Below are positions 36,542 to 46,080 of a DNA stretch of 64,000 bases, one piece after another (the first letter of the stretch is position 1; each line of letters opens with the position of its first letter). The notes below the pieces were generated by a model. It was not told the DNA's origin, searched no databases, and saw only the letters and a program-made list of their open reading frames with translations. The DNA is taken from positions 1 to 64,000 of the forward strand of contig NZ_JAJEWQ010000008.1 in the NCBI RefSeq assembly GCF_020687805.1, read 5' to 3'. The position numbers were made by a program, and so were the translations under genes. The stretch comes from Planctobacterium marinum. Its GTDB lineage: Bacteria; Pseudomonadota; Gammaproteobacteria; Enterobacterales; Alteromonadaceae.

Positions 36542-37213
36542 ATGTCAGACGAACTTTTACCCTATGTTGAAGTTAACCCAAGCCAAACCGCTGATGCGGT
36601 GGTGATCTGGTTGCACGGATTGGGTGATTCCGGTAATGGTTTTGCGCCGATAGTGCCACAACTGGGATTGCCGTCAGATATGGCGGTGCGATTTGTATTT
36701 CCTCATGCGCCGGTGATCCCGGTTACCATTAACAATGGTATGGAAATGCGCGCCTGGTATGATATCAAAACCTTATCCTTTGAAGACCGGGCCGACATGG
36801 TGGGGGTTGAGCGGTCTGCCGCTCAGGTAGAGCAACTGCTCCACCGTGAGATTGCCAACGGTATCGCTCCGGAGCGGGTGGTAATGGCCGGATTTTCTCA
36901 GGGCGGTGTCATTGCTTATTATGTAAGTTTGCGTCAGCAGCAAAAGCTGGCGGGGGTCTTAACCCTTTCCACCTATATGTGTGATGCGGATCAGAGTCGT
37001 AAAGACTGGCAGGACAGCAACAAAGATACCCCGTTTTTTGCTTCCCATGGGGCCTACGATGAAATGGTGCCGATGGCACTGGGTAAATCCGCCTATCTGA
37101 ATTTAAAAGAAGCCGGTTTTAATGCCCGTTTCGAACAATACCCTATGCAACACAATGTACATGGACAGCAGTTGCAGGACATTTCTGCCTGGTTACAGGA
37201 CGTACTGAAATAA
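36542..37213 (+). CDS. Carboxylesterase/acyl-protein-thioesterase-like hydrolase
   Basis: 223 residues from ATG 36542 (AGGA upstream; the earlier in-frame ATG at 36512 gives an unlikely polar extension). It is an alpha/beta hydrolase with oxyanion motif WLHGLGDSGNGF, nucleophile Ser in MAGFSQGGVIAYY, Asp in FASHGAYDEMVP and His in MQHNVHGQQ. It matches Pseudomonas carboxylesterase II and acyl-protein thioesterases. It is probably cytoplasmic; the natural substrate is not evident. Confidence 0.9.
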   Translation: MSDELLPYVEVNPSQTADAVVIWLHGLGDSGNGFAPIVPQLGLPSDMAVRFVFPHAPVIPVTINNGMEMRAWYDIKTLSFEDRADMVGVERSAAQVEQLLHREIANGIAPERVVMAGFSQGGVIAYYVSLRQQQKLAGVLTLSTYMCDADQSRKDWQDSNKDTPFFASHGAYDEMVPMALGKSAYLNLKEAGFNARFEQYPMQHNVHGQQLQDISAWLQDVLK

Positions 37214-37296
37214 CGTTCGATTTTTTAAGGTTATAAAATTTACCATAATTGCCACCTTGTGCTAAACTTGCTGCATTGCAACTAACGGGCAATGTC

Positions 37297-37512
37297 ATGA
37301 GAGTTTTAGCGAAGGCAATTATTGCACTGCTGATTATCTTTGTTTTTGAATCCCTGACCGGGTTCGAGCTGTTTCGCGACTGGCGTGAACTGTCACTGGA
37401 CAATATTGTCCTGGACATGGGTTGTTTCGCCGTGGCCTGGGTAATGGCGATTTTAATACTGAAGCTATTTGATGCCACTCTGCAGGAGCAAAGAGCGTCG
37501 ATAGAACAATAG
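37297..37512 (+). CDS. Small two-helix membrane protein
   Basis: 71 residues from ATG 37297. It has two hydrophobic helices (AKAIIALLIIFVFESL and MGCFAVAWVMAILILKLF) joined by a short polar loop and ends in a charged tail. I recognise no family. An upstream TTG-type extension is ignored. It stands alone between the esterase and purH. Confidence 0.55.
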   Translation: MRVLAKAIIALLIIFVFESLTGFELFRDWRELSLDNIVLDMGCFAVAWVMAILILKLFDATLQEQRASIEQ

Positions 37513-37532
37513 CCGGCCAGTTTGACCGGCTA
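37510..37532. terminator. Hairpin between the small membrane gene and purH
   Basis: TAGCCGG / CCGGCTA stem (7 bp, extendable inside with one mismatch) immediately after the small gene. A second inverted repeat (ATCGCAAT / ATTGCGAT, 37547-37570) follows just before the purH 3' end. These probably end the two convergent transcripts; no strong U-run is seen. Confidence 0.5.
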
Positions 37533-37584
37533 AACATTTCTTACTGATCGCAATGATTAATGATTGCGATAACTTGCGAACAAA

Positions 37585-39162
37585 TTAATGTCTGAAGTGA
37601 CGCATACCGGTAAATACCATGGCGATACCGTGTTCATCAGCTGCAGCAATCACTTCCTCATCACGCATAGAGCCACCGGGCTGAATAACCGCTTTGATAC
37701 CTGCTTCGGCAGCGGCATCAATACCGTCACGGAACGGGAAGAAAGCATCAGAGGCCATTACTGAACCTGCGACTTGCAGATTTTCATCCGCAGCCTTAAT
37801 ACCGGCAATCTTGGCGGAATAAACCCGGCTCATCTGGCCGGCACCCACACCAATCGTCATTTTATCTTTGCAGTAAACGATAGCATTGGATTTAACGTAT
37901 TTCGCTACTTTCCAGGCAAACAACAAATCATCCAGTTGTTCTTCGGTGGGTTGCACCTTGGATACGACCTGCAGGTCGTCTTTTTCCACCATACCAAAAT
38001 CGCGTTCCTGCACTAACAAGCCGCCGTTTACGCGCTTGATGTCATGCTCGTCGGTTAACTGGCCTTGCCAATCACCACACTCCAGAACCCGTACGTTTTG
38101 CTTGGCAGCCAGTACCGCTTTGGCATCATCAGATACGACAGGTGCGATAATCACTTCCACAAACTGACGATCGATAATGGCCTGAGCTGTGTCTTTATCC
38201 AGAGTCTTGTTAAAGGCAATAATGCCACCAAAGGCCGAAGTGGGGTCGGTTTTAAAAGCGCGGTCATAGGCTTCTAAAATGTTGTCGCCCAGGGCTACAC
38301 CACATGGATTAGCGTGTTTCACGATCACACAAGCCGGTTGTTCGAACTCTTTAACACATTCCAGTGCGGCATCCGTATCTGCAATGTTGTTGTAAGACAG
38401 TTCTTTGCCTTGTAGTTGCTGTGCTGTGGCAACGGACGCTTCCTGAATGTCGGTTTCAACATAAAACGCCGCTTCCTGATGGCTGTTTTCACCGTAGCGA
38501 AGATCCTGCTTTTTAATAAACTGCTGATTGTAAGTACGTGGAAATTGCGTGGTGCTGTCTTCACCGTATACCGCAGTACCAAAATAGTTAGCAATCATGC
38601 CGTCGTATTGCGCTGTATGCTCAAAAGCCGCAATAGCTAAATCAAAACGGGTGTTATAACTGAGCGAACCCTGATTGTTGTCCATTTCTGCGATGATGTC
38701 GTTGTATCTGGCCGCATTGACCACAATGGCAACATCTTTATGGTTTTTTGCTGCTGCACGCACCATAGTCGGACCGCCGATATCAATGTTCTCAATGGCA
38801 TCTTCTAACGTGCAATCGTCGTTTGCTACTGTTTGAGCAAAGGGATACAGATTCACAACAACCATATCAATCGCATCGATACCGTGCTCTGTCATGACCG
38901 CTTCGTCTTGTCCGCGACGACCCAGGATGCCGCCGTGTACTTTAGGGTGCAGGGTTTTAACCCGGCCCGCCATGATTTCCGGGTGACCGGTGTATTCGGA
39001 TACTTCGGTGACCTGCAGGCCGTTTTCAGCAAGCAATTTCGCTGTACCACCGGTGGACAGGATGGCGACATCACGCTCAGCCAGTGCTTTGGCAAATGCT
39101 ACGATTCCGGTTTTGTCTGAAACGCTCAACAGGGCGCGACGAATAGGTTTAGGTGTTTCCAT
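37585..39162 (-). CDS. purH: Bifunctional AICAR formyltransferase/IMP cyclohydrolase
   Basis: 525 residues, the normal family size. The N-terminal MGS-like IMP cyclohydrolase domain ([44 protein letters not shown]) is followed by the AICAR transformylase domain ([32 protein letters not shown] with the catalytic Lys-His, [41 protein letters not shown]). It catalyses the last two steps of purine synthesis. It lies downstream of fis but is separated from it by a terminator. Confidence 0.98.
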   Translation of the reverse strand: METPKPIRRALLSVSDKTGIVAFAKALAERDVAILSTGGTAKLLAENGLQVTEVSEYTGHPEIMAGRVKTLHPKVHGGILGRRGQDEAVMTEHGIDAIDMVVVNLYPFAQTVANDDCTLEDAIENIDIGGPTMVRAAAKNHKDVAIVVNAARYNDIIAEMDNNQGSLSYNTRFDLAIAAFEHTAQYDGMIANYFGTAVYGEDSTTQFPRTYNQQFIKKQDLRYGENSHQEAAFYVETDIQEASVATAQQLQGKELSYNNIADTDAALECVKEFEQPACVIVKHANPCGVALGDNILEAYDRAFKTDPTSAFGGIIAFNKTLDKDTAQAIIDRQFVEVIIAPVVSDDAKAVLAAKQNVRVLECGDWQGQLTDEHDIKRVNGGLLVQERDFGMVEKDDLQVVSKVQPTEEQLDDLLFAWKVAKYVKSNAIVYCKDKMTIGVGAGQMSRVYSAKIAGIKAADENLQVAGSVMASDAFFPFRDGIDAAAEAGIKAVIQPGGSMRDEEVIAAADEHGIAMVFTGMRHFRH

Positions 39163-39228
39163 TTAAACAGCTACCTTAATGACTCAGTTGGTTTTGACTA
39201 AATAGTCAGGAATAGTGGAGGATAAACT

Positions 39229-39254
39229 AAAAGAGCACCCTAAGGTGCTCTTTT
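39229..39254 (-). terminator. Intrinsic terminator downstream of fis
   Basis: An 11-bp perfect stem (AAAAGAGCACC / GGTGCTCTTTT, 4-nt loop) lies 21 bases after the fis stop, with a T-rich continuation on the minus strand. It separates dusB-fis from purH. Confidence 0.8.
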
Positions 39255-39275
39255 CAATAGTATAGTCAATTCGGC

Positions 39276-39569
39276 TTAGTTCATGCCGTATTGCTTTAAT
39301 TTTTTGCGCAGAGTACCACGGTTGATACCCATCATAAGTGCTGCACGAGTCTGGTTACCACGAGTGTAAGTCATGATCTCTTCCAACAAAGGCGCTTCAA
39401 CCTCAGCCAATACTAAATCGTACAAGTTGTCGATGTCAGTGTTGTCTAATTGCTTAAGATATTTGTTAACAGCCTGTTTTACAGAATCACGCAGAGGCTT
39501 TTGAGCCTGTGTTTGAGAAGGCGTAGTTACTGTAGTTGTGAATGGAGATGTAACGTTTTGATCGAACAT
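39276..39569 (-). CDS. fis: DNA-binding protein Fis
   Basis: 97 residues. [10 protein letters not shown] is the typical start and the C-terminal helix-turn-helix [25 protein letters not shown] is almost invariant in enterobacterial and Alteromonadales Fis. It is a nucleoid protein that bends DNA, activates stable-RNA promoters and stimulates invertases. It is 28 bases downstream of dusB, the conserved dusB-fis operon. The longer frame reading upstream is out-of-frame dusB sequence and not part of the protein. Confidence 0.97.
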   Translation of the reverse strand: MFDQNVTSPFTTTVTTPSQTQAQKPLRDSVKQAVNKYLKQLDNTDIDNLYDLVLAEVEAPLLEEIMTYTRGNQTRAALMMGINRGTLRKKLKQYGMN

Positions 39570-39597
39570 ATACCGTCTTGCTCTTTTCCTGGTTAAT

Positions 39598-40608
39598 TTA
39601 TGCTGCCGCTGAATCAGCTGAAACCAGGTTGGTTTCTGACTGTTCAATCGCCAGCTCTTCAAAAAATGCCTGCAATGCCGCAATTTGATGATGTGCATCA
39701 TCAATGGCATTGAAAGCCCGGCGGAATGATTTGGAATCATGCTCCGCTAAATACCAACCCACATGTTTGCGGGCAATTCTTGCTCCCATCAGTTCACCGT
39801 AAAATTGGTGAACGTTCTGAATGTGCTCGATTAGCACATCCCTTACTTCGGACAGTGCAGGCGCGGGAAGTTGATTGCCTGTTGCCAGGTAATGATTGAT
39901 AGCGTTGAATATCCAGGGATTGCCCTGGGCACCTCGCCCAATCATTACTCCGTCTGCCCCGGTGTAATCCAGAACGTATTTGGCTTTTTCCGGTGAGTTA
40001 ATATCACCGTTTGCCACCACTGGAATGGATATTTCCTGCTTTACTGCTTTGATTGTGTCGTATTCTGCGTCACCTTTGTACATGCAGGCCTTGGTGCGAC
40101 CATGTACCGCCAGTGACTGAATGCCATTGCGTTCAGCAATTTTGGCGATGTCTACAGCATTACGATTTTCGGTATTCCAACCGGTGCGAATTTTTAATGT
40201 TACCGGCACTGACACAGCAGCAACGACAGCACTAATGATTTCTTCCACCAGTGTGGGGTATTGCAGTAAAGCGGACCCCGCCAGTTTTTTATTCACTTTT
40301 TTGGCCGGACACCCCATATTGATATCAATAATCTGGGCACCGTTTTGCACGTTAAATTGTGCCGCCTGAGCCATCAGGTGAGGTTCTGAGCCTGCGATCT
40401 GTACAGATCGTATGCCAGTTTCACCCTCGTGGTTCATGCGTTGTTGGGACTTTTGAGATTTCCACACATCGGGGTTGCTGGATAACATTTCTGAAACCAC
40501 CAACCCGGCCCCCAGACGATGACAAAGCTGTCTGAAAGGGCGGTCAGTTACGCCAGCCATCGGGGCAAGCAACACATTACTAGCGAGTTTAAATTGTGCT
40601 ATTTGCAT
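39598..40608 (-). CDS. dusB: tRNA-dihydrouridine synthase B
   Basis: 336-residue FMN TIM-barrel enzyme. [46 protein letters not shown] (catalytic Cys in GCPA), [29 protein letters not shown] and [17 protein letters not shown] are the family motifs. It reduces uridines in the tRNA D-loop. It is the first gene of the dusB-fis operon. Confidence 0.97.
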   Translation of the reverse strand: MQIAQFKLASNVLLAPMAGVTDRPFRQLCHRLGAGLVVSEMLSSNPDVWKSQKSQQRMNHEGETGIRSVQIAGSEPHLMAQAAQFNVQNGAQIIDINMGCPAKKVNKKLAGSALLQYPTLVEEIISAVVAAVSVPVTLKIRTGWNTENRNAVDIAKIAERNGIQSLAVHGRTKACMYKGDAEYDTIKAVKQEISIPVVANGDINSPEKAKYVLDYTGADGVMIGRGAQGNPWIFNAINHYLATGNQLPAPALSEVRDVLIEHIQNVHQFYGELMGARIARKHVGWYLAEHDSKSFRRAFNAIDDAHHQIAALQAFFEELAIEQSETNLVSADSAAA

Positions 40609-40751
40609 TCCCGACTCTTGTACAAAACTGTGTAAAAAATACCCAAGTCCTCAAAAGGGCGCTAAGTGTACGGACTTTTTTCTCGTTTGAAAAGGCTAGA
40701 TTTTAAACAAATTGTACTTTTTTTTGACGTCAAGCGGGTTGACAGCGCTTT

Positions 40752-41630
40752 TTATCGCTTTTTGCCGCTTAATCTTGACCATTCGTCCAGGAATTGGGGG
40801 TCATCCATGTCAAAAAACTCACTGTAAAGTGTGTTCAGTTCTGCTGCCTGACTTTCCAGTATGCCAGACAACACAAGCTGACCGCCGGATTTACACTGAC
40901 CACTGATTAATTCCCGCAACTCCCGCAGCGGACCGGCCAGTATATTAGCCAGTACCACATCAACGGGTTCGTCTGGTTGGTCTTCGGGTAGGTAAAGTTC
41001 AAAGTCCTGTTCGCATTGATTGCGTCTGGCATTTTCCTGCGTGGCTTGTAGCGCCTGGGGATCGATATCCACACCAATTACCCGTTTGGCCCCGAGTTTG
41101 ATAGCCGCGATGCCTAAAATGCCGGAGCCGCAGCCAAAATCCAGTACGGTTTTGTCGGATAAGTCCTGTTTATCCAGCCATTGCAGACACAGGGAAGTCG
41201 TAGGGTGAGTACCGGTGCCAAAGGCAAGACCGGGATCCAGCATAATATTTACCGCATTGGGATCGGGAATGTCACACCAGCTGGGACAGATCCATAATTT
41301 GTCTCCAAACTGCATGGGCTTGAAGTTGTCCATCCATTCTCTTTCCCAGTCTTTGTCTTCCAACTGATCCAGGGTGTAACTGAATTCCTCACCCAGTACC
41401 TTGCTTTGAGTCATTCTTTGAATAACCCCTTGCATATCATGATCTGCCTCAAACAAACCGATGACAGTGGTATTGGGCCAGAGCACCAGCTCACCCGGCT
41501 TGGGTTCAAACAGGGGGCTGTCTTTGGCGTCGGTATAGGTAACGGCCTGTGCGCCGTTGCCGCTCATCAGAGAAGAGACCGCTTCGGCATCTTTTTCAGT
41601 GACGTCGATTTTTAATTGAATCCAGGGCAT
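40752..41630 (-). CDS. prmA: Ribosomal protein L11 methyltransferase
   Basis: 292 residues from ATG 41630 (MPWIQLKI), which aligns with the E. coli PrmA start; the open frame continues upstream without coding features. The N-terminal ~90-residue substrate-binding domain is followed by the SAM domain ([55 protein letters not shown] and the catalytic-region [16 protein letters not shown]). It trimethylates L11. In many relatives prmA precedes dusB-fis, as it does here. Confidence 0.96.
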   Translation of the reverse strand: MPWIQLKIDVTEKDAEAVSSLMSGNGAQAVTYTDAKDSPLFEPKPGELVLWPNTTVIGLFEADHDMQGVIQRMTQSKVLGEEFSYTLDQLEDKDWEREWMDNFKPMQFGDKLWICPSWCDIPDPNAVNIMLDPGLAFGTGTHPTTSLCLQWLDKQDLSDKTVLDFGCGSGILGIAAIKLGAKRVIGVDIDPQALQATQENARRNQCEQDFELYLPEDQPDEPVDVVLANILAGPLRELRELISGQCKSGGQLVLSGILESQAAELNTLYSEFFDMDDPQFLDEWSRLSGKKR

Positions 41631-41672
41631 GAATTCTTCAATCCTTATGTTTAAACTAATTGCTATTATACA

Positions 41673-42335
41673 TTGATTAGCCTGGATAACCTTTTGTCGA
41701 AGCAGAAAAATACCAGTCATGCCCAGCATTATGTGGTGGGCTATGGCAGCCTGATGAGCCATGACAGCCGCTTTCGCTACAGTCAGATTGATGCGGACGC
41801 CATTCCCGTGCAGGTGAGGGGTTGGCAGCGTGCCTGGAATATGTGTTGCCCGGACAACAGTTATACCTGTGTAGGTGTGATACCCGGTACTGAGACTCAG
41901 GCGGTGAATGGTATGCTGGTGCCTGTGGCGGAAATTACCCCTCAGTTGCGACAACGGGAGCAAAGCTATCATTTTGTACAGATAGATCAGCAACAGCTTC
42001 AGTATCATGGTGTGGCCGCTCAAAACGACATCATGGCGAGTTTAAATGATGCGGTTATCTGGATTTGTCAGGTCAGTGAACCTGCCGCTGCCAGCCAGTC
42101 ACATCCGATTTATCAAACCTATGTCGATACCTGTCTGTCCGGTTGTCTGGAGCATGTCAGCGAAGAGTTTGCGTTCGAATTTATTGAAAAAACCCTGGGC
42201 TGGGCGGAACACTGGGTTAATGATCGACACGCACCCCGCTACCCGCGACTGGCGAACATCGACCTCGAGATGCAGCACCGTATTGATGGCCTGCTGCAAT
42301 CCGCCGGTATTTTAGCGCTGCGCAAGGAGGGATGA
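41673..42335 (+). CDS. Gamma-glutamylcyclotransferase-like protein
   Basis: 220 residues if begun at TTG 41673; the true start is uncertain, as no good ribosome-binding site or ATG is found. The [16 protein letters not shown] motif is the substrate-binding YGSL loop of the GGCT/BtrG fold, followed by RGWQRAWNM and a beta-barrel-like segment. The catalytic glutamate cannot be placed with confidence. The gene ends in an ATGATGA overlap with the next start, so the two are co-translated. Confidence 0.65.
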   Translation: MISLDNLLSKQKNTSHAQHYVVGYGSLMSHDSRFRYSQIDADAIPVQVRGWQRAWNMCCPDNSYTCVGVIPGTETQAVNGMLVPVAEITPQLRQREQSYHFVQIDQQQLQYHGVAAQNDIMASLNDAVIWICQVSEPAAASQSHPIYQTYVDTCLSGCLEHVSEEFAFEFIEKTLGWAEHWVNDRHAPRYPRLANIDLEMQHRIDGLLQSAGILALRKEG

Positions 42336-42853
42336 TGAGCCACTATACGCACTTTGACACCGAGCGTTTGCAGGTTAGGCCACTGACAGAACAGGACGCG
42401 CCGGGCATTCTGGCTTTGAACCTGGACCCCGACTGGAAAAAATACATTGGTGATCGGGGGGTTTTTGATCTCGCCAGTGCCAGAGGTTACATTAAAAATG
42501 GCCCGGCCCGCATGTATCGGGAGTTTGGGTTTGGGGTTTTGGCGGTACGGGAAGCCGAAACGGGGGAGTTTTTGGGCACCTGTGGTTTGCTGAAAAGAGA
42601 CAATCTGGCCTCGCCGGATATCGGTTTTGCCTTTTTACCCATCGCGCGTGGCAAAGGATATGCCTTTGAGGCCTGTGCGGGTTTATTGCACAGTGTCAGG
42701 CAACAGGCGCAATGGCCACATATTGAGGCGTTGGTAACTCCGGAAAACGCCGCGTCTATAGCGTTGCTGAAAAAACTCGGTTTTCAGTATCTAAAAAATC
42801 TGCCTGACTTTGACCCCAACAAAGACACCGATCTGTATCGACTCACGTTATAA
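42335..42853 (+). CDS. GNAT-family N-acetyltransferase (RimJ/RimL type)
   Basis: 172 residues from the second of two adjacent ATGs (42335; AAGGAGG at 42324-42330 is too close to the first). It begins FDTERLQVRPLTEQDAPGIL, the usual start of the ribosomal-protein/antibiotic acetyltransferase group. The acetyl-CoA loop is FLPIARGKGYAFEACAGLL and the C-terminal part is ALVTPENAASIALLKKLGFQY. The substrate is unknown. Confidence 0.9.
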   Translation: MSHYTHFDTERLQVRPLTEQDAPGILALNLDPDWKKYIGDRGVFDLASARGYIKNGPARMYREFGFGVLAVREAETGEFLGTCGLLKRDNLASPDIGFAFLPIARGKGYAFEACAGLLHSVRQQAQWPHIEALVTPENAASIALLKKLGFQYLKNLPDFDPNKDTDLYRLTL

Positions 42854-42891
42854 TAAAATTATCCCACCCTATACCGAAAGAGAATTTAACT

Positions 42892-43290
42892 ATGCAACAA
42901 TGCTTGTCAGCCGTCAGTATCATTGTTCCGGATTACGATGAGGCAATTGAATTTTACTGCCAGAAATTGAACTTTGAATTGCTGGAGGACATTGATCAGG
43001 GCAGCAAACGCTGGGTCACTGTGCGCCCCAAAGGGGCTTCTGAAACCCAGATCGTACTGGCACAACCGGGTAATGAGGCACAAAAAGCATTAGTGGGTCA
43101 GCAAGCTGCCGATCGCGTCTGGCTGTTTTTGCAAACCGATGATTTTTACCGGGATCACGCGGCTATGCTGGCGAATGGGGTGGTGTTTTTAGAAACGCCG
43201 CGTGAAGAACCTTACGGTATTGTCGCGGTATTCCAGGATTGCTTTGGCAACAAGTGGGATCTCATTGAGAAACGCCAGAGCCAGGGGTAA
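42892..43290 (+). CDS. VOC-superfamily (glyoxalase-like) protein
   Basis: 132 residues with two beta-alpha-beta-beta-beta halves: SAVSIIVPDYDEAIEFYCQKLNFELLEDI and WLFLQTDDFYRDHAAMLANGVVFLETPREEPYGIVAVFQDCFGNKWDLIE. It is similar to fosfomycin-resistance/bleomycin-type and other VOC enzymes, but the metal ligands of any specific function cannot be assigned. Its last 29 bases overlap the 3' end of the opposed kinase gene. Confidence 0.85.
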   Translation: MQQCLSAVSIIVPDYDEAIEFYCQKLNFELLEDIDQGSKRWVTVRPKGASETQIVLAQPGNEAQKALVGQQAADRVWLFLQTDDFYRDHAAMLANGVVFLETPREEPYGIVAVFQDCFGNKWDLIEKRQSQG

Positions 43291-44113
43291 TCACCGGCAT
43301 CACGCAGGTAAAGCAGGTGCCCTCAGCCACTGAACTGTTGTAGCTAATCGCACCATCGTGATTCATCACGATTTGTTTTGCGATGCTAAGCCCAAGGCCA
43401 ATGCCTTTGCCCGCTTTTTTGGTGGTATAAAAAGGTTCAAAGACCTTGTCACCGATATCACCGGCAATGGCCTTACCCTTGTTTTGCACGGTAATTTTTA
43501 GTTCCTGGTTGTCAGTTTGGCTAAACTCGATGGCAAGATCTGAGGCCGACATCGGAACTGAGGTATCTTTCATTGCCTCCAGTGCGTTGTTAACTAACTG
43601 CAGCAACAGCAGTTCCAGCTGTGTCGCGTCCATTGTTACCTGCAGGTTGTCAGGACGTTCGCAGATTAAATGAAACGGGATTTGCAGTTGTATCCTGACG
43701 TCGTTCAGTGCGCGTTTTAACAATCCGCTTAATTCAAACTGGGTTTTCTGACAATCGTGTACCTTGCCGTAGCAACGAATCATCTCGGACGCGTGGTGTC
43801 CCCGCTCCACCATGCCCAGGATTTTCTCAAAGACTGATTTAACCTGTTCAGGGGCATCGGTGGTCATCATCTGAGTTATCTCAACCATGCCTCGGATATT
43901 CGCCAGGATACCGTTGAAGTCATGGCCAATGCCCCGGCAAACCTTTTCAACGGCTTTTTTACTGGGCGGTATCTGACTGGGTCTTTCAGGACGTGATTGC
44001 AACTGTTCACACTCAGCCAGCAGCGTTAATGCTTCCTGTAACAAAGCCGCACTTTGCTCTGCCGGAGCATTGCTGGCTTTAGCAATAAACTCGCTGATAT
44101 GATGATCCTGCAT
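43262..44113 (-). CDS. Histidine-kinase-like protein (HATPase domain)
   Basis: 283 residues with no membrane segment. The H-box GIGHDFNGILANIRGMVEITQ (His at about 64) is followed by a typical N-box region LLLLQLVNNALEAMKD, G1/F/G2 boxes (VQNKGKAIAGDIGDKVFEPFYTTKKAGKGIGLGLSIAKQIVMNHDG) and a C-terminal strand FTCVMPV. The helix after the H-box fits a dimerisation unit. A cytoplasmic orphan kinase is the best reading; no response regulator is adjacent. Confidence 0.85.
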   Translation of the reverse strand: MQDHHISEFIAKASNAPAEQSAALLQEALTLLAECEQLQSRPERPSQIPPSKKAVEKVCRGIGHDFNGILANIRGMVEITQMMTTDAPEQVKSVFEKILGMVERGHHASEMIRCYGKVHDCQKTQFELSGLLKRALNDVRIQLQIPFHLICERPDNLQVTMDATQLELLLLQLVNNALEAMKDTSVPMSASDLAIEFSQTDNQELKITVQNKGKAIAGDIGDKVFEPFYTTKKAGKGIGLGLSIAKQIVMNHDGAISYNSSVAEGTCFTCVMPVITPGSGVSQ

Positions 44114-44196
44114 GCCAGGGCTCCGTTGACCGAAATTAAAACTGATGGCTTATGATCCAGATTAGTATTTAAAGGCAAATATGCAAATAGGGAGAA

Positions 44197-46080
44197 TTAC
44201 CTAAAATCAATATCCTCGCCGTCCCAGGTCAACAGCCTGGCCTCAGGGCGTTTGCGCTCGTTGCTGAAATCCACCAGACCGACTGCGCTTTTACTCACCA
44301 GGGAGCTGCGTTTATTTTTCCGATCGGGGTAGCGGGTGCTGATTTTTAATCGGCGGCGCTTGGTGAACCAGTTCAGTGGCGAGTGATGCCCGTAGAGCCA
44401 TTGATTCATGGCGTCTAACTTACTCAGTAGGGTTACCGGAAACTGGTTGCAAAAGCCACTGGTTGTAATCTGATGAATGCTGGGGCTGGAGTCTTTAAAA
44501 CGCAAACGGATATCGTAGACAAAGGAATAATGCACGTCTCCGGAGAGGATCACAAACTGTTGTGCGGTTTCGGGCTCTTTAAAAATATCCAGCAACACTC
44601 TGGCGGTACCCTGATGCGCCATCCAGTTTTCCGCATCCACGGTCAGAGCCTGACCAAAAAAAGTGAAAATCTTCTGAATGGCTTCTATGACTTTCACGCC
44701 AAATATGGGGGCGGGGGAGACAATCACGACGGACTGCTCACCGGTAACCTGTTGCCGCAGTTCCCGGAGCCGCTCCCAATCCAGCAAACCTGAGGGTTGA
44801 GCCGCGTTTTCCTCGGAACGCCAGCGATGGGTGCGGGTATCCAGCACAACGATTTTGGGCTGAGTGGCAATTTGATAATGCCAGTCATCCCATTCGAACA
44901 AGGCATCAATGACCTTGTTGTGTTCGGTGATGCCGGCACTGGTGATATGAGGTTCCACTTCTTTCAGTAAAAATTCGAATTGCTCCGGGTTATTACCGAG
45001 TCCCTGGCAGAGCATATAGCCAAACAAGGCATTACCGATAATGCGTTTAGAGAAGGGGTTGCCATAGGCTAACTCTTCCCATTCCCGGGTCAGGTTCCAG
45101 TCATCGGTGACGTCGTGATCGTCAAACATCATGTACACCGGGATATGGGCCAGTGCCCGGCGGATCTGCGGCAGGGTCTGAATAAATTGCAACAGTGATT
45201 GTTGTTCCTGCTCGAAATTTTGCCTTTCAGATTCGGGCATTTTGCTGCTGTCAAAGTGGATATCCTGCCAGCAGGTTTCAGACCAGACCATAAAGTACAT
45301 TGCCATCACTTCTGACAAGGTGATCAAATGGTTTTTGGCGTTGACCGAGGTGAAAATAGGTTTGCGCTTGGCGCCGAAAAAGGTTTCCTGCACTTCTTCG
45401 TTTTCATCACTGTGGGGCAGGAGTTCGGTTCTTTTGTAAAAACAATCTTCGTGCTGCAATAATTCTTCGTAGTTGCTGACTTTGGCCCCGGAAAACGTTT
45501 CCGAAAACAACTCATAACGGGCAATAACCTGATGAATAGCCTGTAAAAATGGACCGGCCACGTCATCCACGTAGACCTGGTCACCGGACATCATCAGCAG
45601 TGATGCCGGCAGTTGGTTTTGGCTCAGGCACTCCGCCAGGTGTTGATCGACGCGAATCAGTGCATCGCCTTCGTCATGGTGGGGTTTGCGACAGGAGCCG
45701 TGCAGTACCTTTCGCAGTGTCGCTTGCCAATACACCCTGGGCTTGTCAAAGCCCGGGTAACAGAGATCCGGCGCGACATCGGCCAGGTGCAACTGAGTAT
45801 TCTGAAACTCAAAAATCAGATCGTAATCCAGGCCAGTATCAGGGGGAAGTGGCTGACTGAAATCAATAATGTGGTGAAATACAAAAGCTTTATTTCCCAC
45901 CTGATGGCACAGTTGTCTTTGTTGGTATTCAGGTGTTGCGGATTGCTGTCGGGCATTGCTTAAAGCAGCATGAACCGGCACCTGATAATTACTGACATAC
46001 CAGAGTACTAATTGGTGGCTGTCCAGCTTTCTGACAATGGGACCGGCAATAAGGGTAAAAGGCGCTTGTGAATCAGTCAT
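44197..46080 (-). CDS. PhoD-like metallophosphatase family protein
   Basis: 627 residues. The PhoD-like core has metal-binding segments MMSGDQVYVDDVAGPF, YMMFDDHDVTDDWNL and ILSGDVHYSFVYDI, with QITTSGFCNQFP. There is no N-terminal twin-arginine or Sec signal, so it may be a cytoplasmic phosphatase or phospholipase-D-like variant. It overlaps the DUF2252 gene upstream by 8 bases, so the two are translationally coupled. Confidence 0.83.
   Translation of the reverse strand: MTDSQAPFTLIAGPIVRKLDSHQLVLWYVSNYQVPVHAALSNARQQSATPEYQQRQLCHQVGNKAFVFHHIIDFSQPLPPDTGLDYDLIFEFQNTQLHLADVAPDLCYPGFDKPRVYWQATLRKVLHGSCRKPHHDEGDALIRVDQHLAECLSQNQLPASLLMMSGDQVYVDDVAGPFLQAIHQVIARYELFSETFSGAKVSNYEELLQHEDCFYKRTELLPHSDENEEVQETFFGAKRKPIFTSVNAKNHLITLSEVMAMYFMVWSETCWQDIHFDSSKMPESERQNFEQEQQSLLQFIQTLPQIRRALAHIPVYMMFDDHDVTDDWNLTREWEELAYGNPFSKRIIGNALFGYMLCQGLGNNPEQFEFLLKEVEPHITSAGITEHNKVIDALFEWDDWHYQIATQPKIVVLDTRTHRWRSEENAAQPSGLLDWERLRELRQQVTGEQSVVIVSPAPIFGVKVIEAIQKIFTFFGQALTVDAENWMAHQGTARVLLDIFKEPETAQQFVILSGDVHYSFVYDIRLRFKDSSPSIHQITTSGFCNQFPVTLLSKLDAMNQWLYGHHSPLNWFTKRRRLKISTRYPDRKNKRSSLVSKSAVGLVDFSNERKRPEARLLTWDGEDIDFR

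Noticed and set aside
39570-39740. Upstream extension of the fis reading frame
   Set aside because: It lies inside dusB in another frame; Fis starts at MFDQN.
41631-42023. Upstream extension of the prmA reading frame
   Set aside because: It is antisense to the gamma-glutamylcyclotransferase-like gene; PrmA starts at MPWIQ.
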